A stretch of DNA of 64,000 nucleotides from Shimia sp039969785 (GTDB lineage Bacteria; Pseudomonadota; Alphaproteobacteria; Rhodobacterales; Rhodobacteraceae). Position 1 is the stretch's first letter. Every line of letters starts with the position of its first letter. The translations under genes and the position numbers were made by a program. The notes under the pieces were generated by a model, which worked only from the letters and a program-made list of their open reading frames with translations, was not told where the DNA came from and searched no databases. Shown here piece after piece: positions 28,253 to 35,921 of this stretch. The stretch covers positions 1-64,000 of the forward strand of contig NZ_JBDVNC010000022.1 of NCBI RefSeq assembly GCF_039969785.1, given 5' to 3'.

Positions 28253-28773
28253 AGCGCGCGCAAAATTGCCATCACAGTATCCTGCAGTGCGCCATCATTA
28301 GAAATCTCGATCACGTCCTGCCCAGCGGGCCGCAGATGATCTGCCCGCGCCAACCGCGCCGCAATCCCGGCCTTGGTCTCGCGCCCCCGATCCGCCAACC
28401 GTGCCGCCAAAACCTCGGGCTTTGCGCGCAATGACAGAATGCGAAACCCGTCAAACTGCACCCGTGCCTGATCCAGCACACCGCGCGACAGGTTGACCAA
28501 CACTGCGTCGCGCTCCGGCTTCTCAGCAATCTCGGCAACGCGAACGCCATAGCGCAATCCATGAGCCTTCCACCACAACGCGAAATCACCCGCCGCCACC
28601 ATCCGATCAAACCCGGCCTCATCGACCGGGCAAAAGGCTTCGCCCCCTGCCAACGCCGGTCGGGTGATCACCCGGCGGGCGCGGTACAGGCCTGGGCGCG
28701 CTTGCATCAACGCCGCCATGACCGTGTCCTTGCCCACCCCGGACGGACCAACCACCCCGATCACACGCATCAT
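28234..28773 (-). CDS. phnN: Ribose 1,5-bisphosphate phosphokinase
   Basis: A 179-residue guanylate-kinase-like P-loop enzyme that turns ribose 1,5-bisphosphate into PRPP, the end of the C-P lyase route. Walker A is GVVGPSGVGKDTVM; RARRVITRPA is the base/phosphate-binding block. It overlaps phnL by four bases (ATGA), indicating coupling. Confidence 0.92.
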   Translation of the reverse strand: MMRVIGVVGPSGVGKDTVMAALMQARPGLYRARRVITRPALAGGEAFCPVDEAGFDRMVAAGDFALWWKAHGLRYGVRVAEIAEKPERDAVLVNLSRGVLDQARVQFDGFRILSLRAKPEVLAARLADRGRETKAGIAARLARADHLRPAGQDVIEISNDGALQDTVMAILRALYPERA

Positions 28774-29456
28774 GCCGCCCTCACAGCAAAGGACGCGACA
28801 TCCACCAACCGGTCACAGACGCGGGTGCGGGCGTCTTCGTCGTGAAAAATCCCGATAATCGCCGCCCCGCGCGCTCTGGCTTCCTCAATCAGCGTTAGAA
28901 CCGTCTCGCGGTTGGCGGCGTCCAGACTGGCGGTCGGTTCGTCTAGCAACAACACCGGATAGGCATGCGCAAACCCGCGTGCGATATTCACCCGCTGCAG
29001 CTCTCCGCCTGAAAACGAGGTTGGGCTCAGACCCCACAACCGCTCAGGAATGCGCAAGCGCGTCAATAAACGGCGCGCCCGATCGCACGCGTCGTCTGCC
29101 TCCACGCCCAGCGCCAGCAATGGCTCGGCCACCACATCCAGCGTCGAGACCCGCGGCACCACCCGCAGAAACTGGCTCACATAGCCCAGCGTTTCACGGC
29201 GCAGCGTCAGTATCTCGCGCGGCGCGGCCTGCACCACGTCCAACCCATCCACCACCACCCGGCCCGCCGACGCCAGATAATTGCCATAGACCATCCGCAT
29301 CAACGTCGATTTCCCAGACCCGGACGCTCCGGCCAGCCCGACGCATTCACCACGCGACACACGCAACGCGGCGTCAGGCATCACCGGAATGACCACACCC
29401 CCCTGATTATGCAGGGTGAAAATCTTGGCCAGCCCGTCTATTTCAATCATCGCCAT
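28770..29456 (-). CDS. phnL: C-P lyase accessory ABC-type ATPase PhnL
   Basis: A 228-residue ABC ATPase without membrane partner. Walker A is GASGSGKSTLMRMVYG, the signature SFSGGELQRVNIARG, and Walker B LLLDEPTASLD. PhnL binds the PhnGHIJK complex with PhnK. The gap to phnK contains an A-rich/CGGGG segment rather than the usual overlap. Confidence 0.94.
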   Translation of the reverse strand: MAMIEIDGLAKIFTLHNQGGVVIPVMPDAALRVSRGECVGLAGASGSGKSTLMRMVYGNYLASAGRVVVDGLDVVQAAPREILTLRRETLGYVSQFLRVVPRVSTLDVVAEPLLALGVEADDACDRARRLLTRLRIPERLWGLSPTSFSGGELQRVNIARGFAHAYPVLLLDEPTASLDAANRETVLTLIEEARARGAAIIGIFHDEDARTRVCDRLVDVASFAVRAA

Positions 29457-29457
29457 C

Positions 29458-29484
29458 TTCGTTTGACCTTAAATATCTTCGGGG
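29458..29484 (+). repeat. Second copy-like A-rich/CGGGG intergenic motif
   Basis: TTCGTTTGACCTTAAATA followed by TCTTCGGGG, in the 60-base gap between phnK and phnL. It resembles the segment at 24195-24220 (shared TTC-TTTG-CC, AAATA and CGGGG), but sits antisense to the phn transcript and lacks the long GC stem. Confidence 0.35.
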
Positions 29485-29516
29485 CCACATCGCCAGCGAC
29501 AGCCCCTTTTCCGGTT

Positions 29517-30302
29517 TCAAACCTGCAACACACTGGACACCAAAAGTTGCGAATAGGCATGCTGAGGATCGTCCAGCACCTGATCGGTCAACCCGGTCTC
29601 AACCACATGCCCATCCTTCATCACCATCAGCCGATCCGCCAGCAACCGCACCACCGCCAGATCATGGGTCACGATAATTGCACTCAACCCCATCCGGCGC
29701 ACCAACCCGCGCAGCAAATCCAAAAGCCGCGCCTGTACAGAGACATCCAGCCCGCCTGTCGGTTCATCCATGAATACCAGCCGTGGCCCTGTCACCAGAT
29801 TGCGCGCGATCTGAAGCCGCTGCTGCATGCCCCCGGAAAACTGCGACGGGCGGTCATCCACCCGGGTCTCGTCAATCTCAACCCGTCCCAGCCAATCCAC
29901 CGCCGCCGCGCGAATGTCGCCGTAGTGGCGCGCGCCCACCGCCATCAGCCGCTCCCCCACATTGCCTCCGGCGCTGACATTCATCCGCAATCCGTCGCGC
30001 GCATGCTGATGCACAAACGCCCAATCGGTGCGCCCCAGGATGCGCCTCTCAGGTTCCGACATGCACACCGTATCTTTCAAGGACCCATCCCGCATCTGAA
30101 AGAACACTTCGCCGCGATCCGGCGTCAGCTGCCCGGCCAGACAGTTCAGCAACGTTGTCTTGCCCGACCCGCTTTCCCCCACAACGCCCATGACCTCGCC
30201 GGGATAAAGATCAAAGCTGACTGCGTTACACCCGATCCGCGCGCCGTACCATTTGCCGACCCCGCGCACCGACAGTAACGTATCGGCGCTATCTCGGGTC
30301 AT
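29517..30302 (-). CDS. phnK: C-P lyase accessory ABC-type ATPase PhnK
   Basis: A 261-residue ABC ATPase. Walker A is GESGSGKTTLLNCLAG, the signature FSGGMQQRLQIARN, and Walker B LVFMDEPTGGLD. PhnK docks on the C-P lyase core complex and couples ATP use to phosphonate processing. Its start overlaps the VOC gene by 14 bases. Confidence 0.94.
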   Translation of the reverse strand: MTRDSADTLLSVRGVGKWYGARIGCNAVSFDLYPGEVMGVVGESGSGKTTLLNCLAGQLTPDRGEVFFQMRDGSLKDTVCMSEPERRILGRTDWAFVHQHARDGLRMNVSAGGNVGERLMAVGARHYGDIRAAAVDWLGRVEIDETRVDDRPSQFSGGMQQRLQIARNLVTGPRLVFMDEPTGGLDVSVQARLLDLLRGLVRRMGLSAIIVTHDLAVVRLLADRLMVMKDGHVVETGLTDQVLDDPQHAYSQLLVSSVLQV

Positions 30303-30687
30303 AAGACAGCTCTAACCGGGTGCCGCCCGGTTCGCGGATCATGAAATGCACCTTGGGGCCATTCCCCGAAAACTCGGGGCCAAATTCCACCGCGACACCG
30401 GGCCAGTCCCGCACCGTTTCAAAAACCGCATTCAAGGTCGCTTCATCGGCCACCTTCAACGCGGTGTGGTGCAACCCGACATTCGCATGCCGATCAAAAC
30501 CGCTGCCCGCCTCTTTCTGCTGCCACAGCGTGAGTTTGGAGTGCCCATCCGTGACATAGGCCGACGGATACGCCGCATTGCCTCCAAATTTCGTCCAGCC
30601 CAGCGCGCCCGTGAAAAACCCAAGACTGGCCTCCAAATCGCTGACCGTCAAACCCAGATGGTCTATTCCCAACGTCTTTGCGCTCAT
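30289..30687 (-). CDS. VOC-superfamily protein inside the C-P lyase operon
   Basis: A 132-residue glyoxalase/bleomycin-resistance fold protein. It starts with the VOC pattern IDHLGLTVSDLEASLGFF, which supplies the first metal His, and has HHTALKVAD in the middle and a C-terminal EPGGTRLELSYDP with the acidic ligand. It overlaps phnJ by four bases and phnK by 14, so it is an integral operon member. Its role is unknown; a phosphonate-related dioxygenase, isomerase or binding role could be imagined but is not shown. Confidence 0.88.
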   Translation of the reverse strand: MSAKTLGIDHLGLTVSDLEASLGFFTGALGWTKFGGNAAYPSAYVTDGHSKLTLWQQKEAGSGFDRHANVGLHHTALKVADEATLNAVFETVRDWPGVAVEFGPEFSGNGPKVHFMIREPGGTRLELSYDPR

Positions 30688-31598
30688 ACCGCGCCCTCCT
30701 TATTACTCTTGCTATTGGGTCCGGACTGCCCTGCCTCGCGGCGTGCCTCGCAATAATTCGTGTCCGAACAGACAAACATTCGCGTGCCCGCGTCATCCAT
30801 AATCACCTCGTCGAGATAGCTTTCATTCGCACCACACACCTCACAGACATGCTCTGCCCTAGTCGCCTCAAACGGGTGGTCGTCAAAATCCAGACTGACA
30901 ACATCGGTAAAAGGCGGCAGCGCATAAATCCGCTGTTCACGCCCGGCGCCAAACAACTGGATCGCCGCCATACCCAGCTTGGGGTTGTCGAATTTCGGGA
31001 TAGGGCTGGGATCCATCACATACCGTCCCTCCACCCGCACCGGATAGGCATAGGCGGTGGAAATTGCGCCATGACGGCTGATGTCTTCGTATAGCTTCAC
31101 ATGCATCAGCCCATATTCTTCAAGGCTGTGCATCTTACGGGTCTCAACCTCGCTGGGTTCCAGAAACCTGAGCGGTTCGGGGATTGGCACCTGATAGACC
31201 AATATCTGATCGGCGCGCAGCGGCGCTTCGGGAATGCGATGCCGGGTCTGAATCACACTGGCTTCCTGCGTCTTTTCAGTGGTGGCCACCCCGGCAGTTT
31301 TCTCGAAAAACTTGCGGATCGACACCGCATTGGTCGTGTCATCCGCACCCTGATCGATCACCTTTAACGTGTCATCAGGCGTTAACACGGCCGCCGTCAC
31401 CTGCACCCCGCCGGTCCCCCATCCATACGGCATCGGCATCTCGCGGCTGGCAAAGGGCACCTGATATCCGGGGATCGCCAGCCCTTTCAAAATCGCCCGC
31501 CGGATCATGCGTTTGGTCTGCTCATCCAAATAGGCGAAGTTGTATTCCGGCAATTTCTGGGCGTTTTCTGGGTCAACTCTGCTTAAATCCATCATCAT
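30684..31598 (-). CDS. phnJ: Alpha-D-ribose 1-methylphosphonate 5-phosphate C-P lyase
   Basis: A 304-residue radical SAM enzyme that breaks the carbon-phosphorus bond. The cysteines follow the PhnJ pattern exactly: CEVC, 21 residues, C, 5 residues, C (CSDTNYC near the C-terminus). The conserved N-terminal region GLAIPGYQVPFASREMPMPYGWG should include the radical-bearing glycine. Three consecutive ATG codons mark the start. A 175-base gap separates it from phnI, unlike the overlaps elsewhere in the operon. Confidence 0.97.
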   Translation of the reverse strand: MMMDLSRVDPENAQKLPEYNFAYLDEQTKRMIRRAILKGLAIPGYQVPFASREMPMPYGWGTGGVQVTAAVLTPDDTLKVIDQGADDTTNAVSIRKFFEKTAGVATTEKTQEASVIQTRHRIPEAPLRADQILVYQVPIPEPLRFLEPSEVETRKMHSLEEYGLMHVKLYEDISRHGAISTAYAYPVRVEGRYVMDPSPIPKFDNPKLGMAAIQLFGAGREQRIYALPPFTDVVSLDFDDHPFEATRAEHVCEVCGANESYLDEVIMDDAGTRMFVCSDTNYCEARREAGQSGPNSKSNKEGAV

Positions 31599-31657
31599 AT
31601 CGCCCCTATTTCCCGATATGCGGAAACCTCAACGCTAAAAACCAAGAGGAATAAACT

Positions 31658-31753
31658 ATGTTCAGCATCGTAAATGCACTGCTTGTGATCTTCAGCCTGG
31701 CGGTTATCGCCAAGGTGATGCACGCCCGTAAATCGTCCGGCGACGACGCTTGA
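31658..31753 (+). CDS. Possible 31-residue membrane peptide between phnI and phnJ
   Basis: A short plus-strand frame with a strong AAGAGGA site seven bases before its ATG. The product MFSIVNALLVIFSLAVIAK continues with VMHARKSSGDDA: one hydrophobic helix and a basic, then acidic tail, typical of a single-pass small membrane protein. Its third codon positions are mostly G/C, as in local genes. It is antisense to the phn transcript. A competing minus-strand frame (31595-31777) overlaps phnI and phnJ by ATGA at both ends, so one of the two may be spurious. Confidence 0.45.
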   Translation: MFSIVNALLVIFSLAVIAKVMHARKSSGDDA

Positions 31754-31773
31754 TGAAGTCTCCTGTACGGGTG

Positions 31774-32886
31774 TCATTCCGCGACCTCCTGTGTCGCCGT
31801 GACACCCGAACAGGCCGACGCGGCCTTGTGTGCTTCGCGTCGCAATTTCCGGATCAATTCCAGCTCTGATTGAAAATCCACGTAATGGGGCAGCTTGATA
31901 TGCTCCAGAAATCCCGTCGCCTGAATATTATCACAATGATACAGGACAAACTCTTCGTCCTGCGCCGGCGCGCCCGTATCATCTTCGCCCAACTCCTTCC
32001 ATCGCAACGCCCGGTCCACCAGCGCCATGGAAATGGCCTTGCGCTCTGACTGACCAAACACCAGCCCATAACCAAGCGTGAATTGCGGCGGCTCTGTCTT
32101 GCTGCCGTGAAACTGGTTGACCGTTTCGCATTCAGTCACCTCAATTTCACCGACCTCGATGGCGAACCCCAGCTCGGGGATGTCCATTTCAACCGCCACC
32201 GTACCAATCCGCAGCTCAGCCACAAACGCATGCGTGCGCGCATATCCGCGCTGGGTGGAATAGGCCATGCCCAGCACAAACCCCTCGTCCCCGCGCGTCA
32301 ACGCCTGCAACCGCAAGGCTCGCGTGGCAGGCAGCTCAAGCGGCGCCCGGGTCAGATCACCTGGCACCTCGTCCGTGGCCTCTTTGACCTCGATCAGGCC
32401 CTCTTTATTCAAAAACTCCGTGATATGCGGCGTCGGTTCCGTACGCGGCGCGGCGGTGGGCGCTTCTGGCACCTCGCCATCTGCCGCCAGTTTGAAATCC
32501 AGCAACCGGTGGGTGTAATCAAACGTCGGCCCCAACACCTGCCCGCCCGGTGCATCCTTAAAAGTCGCGGACACCCGCCGGTCACACGCCATTTCTCCAG
32601 TATCAATCGGCTCGGTCGCGCCAAACCGGGGCAACGTTGTGCGATAGGCCCGGATCAGAAAGATCGCCTCGATCAGATCGCCGCGCGCCTGTTTGATCGC
32701 CAACGCCGCCAGATCAGGATCGTACAAGGACCCTTCGGCCATCACCCGGGTGACGGCCAAACTCAGCTGCGCGCGAATTTGCGCCACGCTCAGCTCAGCC
32801 ACACCCGGATCGCCCCGGCGTTCCTCGGCCAGCCACGCATGCGCATTGTCAATCGCGCGCTCGCCGCCTTTGACCGCCACATACAT
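31774..32886 (-). CDS. phnI: C-P lyase core complex subunit PhnI
   Basis: A 370-residue protein that, with PhnG and PhnH, swaps the adenine of ATP for phosphonate. It has the family start MYVAVKGGERAIDNAHAWLAEERRGD and blocks RVSATFKDAPGGQVLGPTFD, DHxxFL-like LEHIKLPHYVDFQSEL near the C-terminus, and GFVLGMAYSTQRGYARTHAFV. It shares one base with phnH. Confidence 0.96.
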   Translation of the reverse strand: MYVAVKGGERAIDNAHAWLAEERRGDPGVAELSVAQIRAQLSLAVTRVMAEGSLYDPDLAALAIKQARGDLIEAIFLIRAYRTTLPRFGATEPIDTGEMACDRRVSATFKDAPGGQVLGPTFDYTHRLLDFKLAADGEVPEAPTAAPRTEPTPHITEFLNKEGLIEVKEATDEVPGDLTRAPLELPATRALRLQALTRGDEGFVLGMAYSTQRGYARTHAFVAELRIGTVAVEMDIPELGFAIEVGEIEVTECETVNQFHGSKTEPPQFTLGYGLVFGQSERKAISMALVDRALRWKELGEDDTGAPAQDEEFVLYHCDNIQATGFLEHIKLPHYVDFQSELELIRKLRREAHKAASACSGVTATQEVAE

Positions 32887-33455
32887 CAGGCCGCCTCCAC
32901 TTTGGTCGTGCGCGGCAATGCAGCGACCTGATCAGCTGCCGTGAAAAAGAAATCCAGCCCCAGCGGAAACAACGCCGCGTTCTGCCGAAACACGTCCAGC
33001 GCGGGCAAATCCAACGTTGCCGTGTCGCGAATGCCCGGCCCGCGCAACACCGCTCCACCGGGCTCAAACGCATCCCGCTCGACAATCAACGTGGCGGAGC
33101 GGTCGGGGTATTCGGGCGTGCCAATGGCAAAATCATGCACCGGCATCAGATCATCCCAACGCCCCACCACAAACATCGCGTCGCCGCGCGCCACAACCGG
33201 CGCCCCAACGTGAAACCCGATCCAATCCCGCACAGCCGCGCAATCAACCGTCCCCGCCAGATGCACCGGCGTCTCAGGATCACACAACGTCAACACCACC
33301 ACCCCTGCCGCCACCGACAATGGCGCAGGTGGCAACGCGCCCGCCAGAGTTTCAACCGTTCCGGGCCGCGCCATGGCGTTCATCATCGCGCGAAACGCAT
33401 AGGCCGCATCAACCGGCGCATTGACAAAACCCCCCTTCAGGGGCCCGGCGTTCAT
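32886..33455 (-). CDS. phnH: C-P lyase core complex subunit PhnH
   Basis: A 189-residue PhnH: early block PVDAAYAFRAMMNAMARPG, then VLTLCDPETPVHL, IGTPEYPDRSATLI and the C-terminal PLGLDFFFTAADQVAALPRTT. It belongs to the PhnGHIJ core that binds phosphonate and nucleotide. It overlaps phnG by four bases. Confidence 0.96.
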   Translation of the reverse strand: MNAGPLKGGFVNAPVDAAYAFRAMMNAMARPGTVETLAGALPPAPLSVAAGVVVLTLCDPETPVHLAGTVDCAAVRDWIGFHVGAPVVARGDAMFVVGRWDDLMPVHDFAIGTPEYPDRSATLIVERDAFEPGGAVLRGPGIRDTATLDLPALDVFRQNAALFPLGLDFFFTAADQVAALPRTTKVEAA

Positions 33456-33898
33456 CGGTCTTCCCCCCTCACCATCGTAAAGAAGTCGACTTTGGTCGCG
33501 GCCGCCTTGGCCGCACGGGCCGCTTTGGCCGCCTGCATCTCTCTGGCCAGCGGCTCTAACACCACGTCGCGCACCTGCCCCGCCATATCGCCTTGCATGA
33601 GCGCGTCCACCAGCGCCGCAATCCGCGCCTTATCCTTGTCGCGCCCCTGAACATAGCCATGCCCCACCGCGCCACCGGCAAGCTGTAGCGCACAGCGCGT
33701 GACTGTCATCTCACCCAGATTGAACGGCGCACCGTTGCCGCCCTGCCGCCCCCGCACCATCGCCGCGCCAATCTCGGGCGGGCGCAGCCACTGAAACTCG
33801 GGCGCAACATCCAACGTCGCCCACAATCGCGCCACCGCCTCGGCGGGCGCCTTGGCCAATAGGGACATCCATGCCCGGCGGGAAAACTCTGTGCTCAT
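33452..33898 (-). CDS. phnG: C-P lyase core complex subunit PhnG
   Basis: A 148-residue PhnG, first gene of the C-P lyase operon. Family blocks are RRAWMSLLAKAPAEAV, WLRPPEIGAAMVRGRQGG and FNLGEMTVTRCALQLAGG. The start at 33898 lies only a base or two from a half-site of the phnF/phnG operator, so repressor binding should also block initiation. Confidence 0.95.
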   Translation of the reverse strand: MSTEFSRRAWMSLLAKAPAEAVARLWATLDVAPEFQWLRPPEIGAAMVRGRQGGNGAPFNLGEMTVTRCALQLAGGAVGHGYVQGRDKDKARIAALVDALMQGDMAGQVRDVVLEPLAREMQAAKAARAAKAAATKVDFFTMVRGEDR

Positions 33899-33899
33899 C

Positions 33900-33962
33900 T
33901 AGACACCTTGTGGATTTGTCTAATTTACTATACAACTAGACAAATCATTACCCATTTGTCTG
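33900..33962. promoter_or_regulatory. Operator region of phnG/phnF with TAGACAAAT inverted repeats
   Basis: GATTTGTCTA (33913-33922) and TAGACAAATC (33937-33946) are perfect inverted repeats ten bases long with a 14-base spacer. A third half-site, ATTTGTCTG, is at 33954-33962 and a TAGACA at 33900-33905. The site lies between divergent phnG and phnF, as expected for the PhnF repressor, which is a GntR/HutC dimer. Confidence 0.7.
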
Positions 33963-33997
33963 AGTCTGGCAAGACCCCTTTGCGAAAGCTTCACGCC

Positions 33998-34723
33998 ATG
34001 CCCCCCAAATCCGCGCGCACCCCGGTCTGGAAATCCATTGCCACCGCCCTGACACGCGACATCACCGAGGGTCGTTACGGCCCCGGCGACAAGCTCCCGA
34101 CCGAGGCGGATTTGTCGGCCCGCTTTGGCGTCAACCGCCACACTGTGCGCCATGCGCTCAAGGCGATGGCCGAAGGCGGCCTGGTGCATGCCCGGCGTGG
34201 CGCTGGGGTGTTTGTCACGCTCACCCCGACCGACTATCCCATTGGCAAACGGGTCCGATTTCACCGCAACATCGAACAGGCCGGACGCCTGCCGGGCAAA
34301 GAAGTGCTCTATTTCGAAACCCGCAACCCCGACGCAGAAGAAGCCGAGGCGCTTGACCTGCCCACCGACGGGCGCGTGCATGTCTATGGCGGACGGTCTC
34401 TTGCAGATGACACCCCCATCGCCGTGTTCCGAAGCGTGTTTCCGGCCCACCGGTTTCCTGACCTGACGGACCGGCTTGACCGGTTGCGGTCGGTGACAGC
34501 CGCGCTGCGCGAATGCGGCGTGCCCGATTATACCCGCGCCTGGACACGGCTGACTGCCCAGCGCGCCACCACAACACAAGCCCTGCACCTGCGCCTGTCC
34601 GAAGGTGACCCGATCCTGCGCACCGTGGGTGTGAACATCGACCCCGATGGCGCGCCGATCGAATTTGGCACATCCTGGTTTGCCGGGGATCGCGTGACCC
34701 TGACGCTCAATGATACGCCCTAA
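33998..34723 (+). CDS. phnF: Phosphonate metabolism transcriptional regulator PhnF (GntR/HutC)
   Basis: A 241-residue repressor. The winged helix spans about residues 8-75, with KLPTEADLSARFGVNRHTVRHAL and ARRGAGVFV. The UTRA effector domain follows, with VYGGRSLADDTPIAVFRSVFP and GAPIEFGTSWFAGDRV. The start MPPKSARTPVW is chosen over a 30-codon upstream frame running through the operator. It is divergent from the operon it should control. Confidence 0.93.
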   Translation: MPPKSARTPVWKSIATALTRDITEGRYGPGDKLPTEADLSARFGVNRHTVRHALKAMAEGGLVHARRGAGVFVTLTPTDYPIGKRVRFHRNIEQAGRLPGKEVLYFETRNPDAEEAEALDLPTDGRVHVYGGRSLADDTPIAVFRSVFPAHRFPDLTDRLDRLRSVTAALRECGVPDYTRAWTRLTAQRATTTQALHLRLSEGDPILRTVGVNIDPDGAPIEFGTSWFAGDRVTLTLNDTP

Positions 34724-34796
34724 GACGTCGCCCGGCCGTCGCGTCGTTCGAAATCCAATGTTGTATTTGCCATGACCCGCGCCTTAATCTGCGCAC

Positions 34797-35201
34797 ATGA
34801 CCACGACACCGTTTCATGATCCCAACGTAAAGACTGCGTTCAACGCCTTTCCCGATGATCTGCGCCCAACGCTGCTGCGCCTGCGCGAAATGATCTTTGA
34901 CACCGCCGCCCGAACGCCGGATGTCGGCGCGCTTGAAGAAACCCTGAAATGGGGCCAGCCCGCTTATCTCACACCTCAGACCAAATCCGGCTCTACCCTG
35001 CGCCTGGGTATGCCGAAAACCGGGGGCGTCGCGCTTTATGCGCATTGCCAGACAACCATTATTTCCGATTTCGCCAGCCAGTTTGCGCAGGATTTCGCCA
35101 TCGAGGGCAACCGCGCCGTGCATCTGCCAGCCGATTCAGATCTGGCCGAGGCCCCGCTGCGCCAACTCATCCACAGCGCGCTGACATATCATCTGAAATA
35201 G
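34797..35201 (+). CDS. DUF1801 domain protein
   Basis: A 134-residue protein of the YdhG/DUF1801 fold. The blocks LRPTLLRLREMIFDTAA and ETLKWGQPAYLT are characteristic, and the C-terminus has LRQLIHSALTYH. The function of the family is unknown. It lies alone, between phnF and the tRNA gene, in codon usage like the chromosome and unlike the island that follows. Confidence 0.85.
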   Translation: MTTTPFHDPNVKTAFNAFPDDLRPTLLRLREMIFDTAARTPDVGALEETLKWGQPAYLTPQTKSGSTLRLGMPKTGGVALYAHCQTTIISDFASQFAQDFAIEGNRAVHLPADSDLAEAPLRQLIHSALTYHLK

Positions 35202-35326
35202 CCCCACACCCCGGGTCAAATCACGGCCGGGGGCACGTGGTTCGCAGAATTGCGCGATGCCGCTGCAAACCTGCAATTTCTCTCTTGACCCGGCCCGCCG
35301 ACTCCCCTAAATCGCGTTCCACTCAA

Positions 35327-35403
35327 GGCGGTATAGCTCAGTTGGTTAGAGCAGCGGAATCATAATCCGCGTGTCCGGGGTTCAAGTCCCTGTACCGCCA
35401 CCA
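35327..35403 (+). tRNA. tRNA-Met (anticodon CAT)
   Basis: A 77-base cloverleaf with encoded CCA. Acceptor arms are GGCGGTA and TACCGCC; the D-arm is GCTCAGTTGGTTAGAGC; the anticodon arm is GCGGA-ATCATAA-TCCGC with CAT; the T-arm has GTTCAAGTC. CAT could also be Ile2 after lysidine modification, but the loop fits elongator Met better. Its 3' end is the probable attachment site of the neighbouring island. Confidence 0.93.
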
Positions 35404-35771
35404 TTACTTTCTAGTTAGTATTCAAATGATTAACAGCGTTTTGTGCTCGAATATCAATTGAAAAACCTACCGATTATTGGTCCAAACCGACTAGCCCAGT
35501 CTAGCGCACCCCTAAGATTTGCACTTATTTCCAACAAATTGCACTGAGTGCGCCAAACATCTAGCGCAGTTTTAGCGCAGTGCGTTAGCAACGCGGCATC
35601 GCGCACCTCTTTTGATACATTTCAGCATCACAACGCATGAACGGCGATCTCTTCTTGATACCGCTTTGATTTAAAACAGAAAATATCCGGGTTTTTGCAT
35701 TCCATGCACTGGAATTAGATTTTGCTTTTCAGCTCACTCCCAGCTACTTTTGTTGCAAACGGGTATCACGG
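35404..35771. other. Non-coding left end of the island
   Basis: About 370 bases without a supported gene. It is AT-rich just after the tRNA and contains the TAGCGCA repeats listed separately, then leads into the integrase remnant. Confidence 0.5.
35501..35580 (+). repeat. TAGCGCA repeats beside the tRNA
   Basis: CTAGCGCA occurs at 35501-35508 and 35561-35568, and TTAGCGCAG at 35572-35580. Clustered short repeats between a tRNA end and an integrase start fit arm-type integrase or excisionase binding sites. Confidence 0.4.
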
Positions 35772-35921
35772 ATGGTTCAAACAGCAAAATCAAGCGGTTA
35801 CGAGATATTTCAACGACCAAACAGTTCCAGATGGTACATTAGGTTCTCCATCTCGGGGCGGCGAGCAAAAAATGACAGAGCCGAACAGCTCCGGAAACGT
35901 GAGAACAAAAGCTCACCTGGA
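35772..35921 (+). pseudogene. Remnant of tyrosine integrase N-terminus
   Basis: The first 31 residues, including SSGYEIFQRPNSSRWYIRF, match the arm-binding start of roseobacter phage-type integrases (YEI-RP-S--W-IRFS). The next residues no longer look like an integrase, and the frame runs into the HEPN protein. The catalytic domain with its R-H-R-Y residues is absent. It sits where an island integrase is expected, next to the tRNA. Confidence 0.55.
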
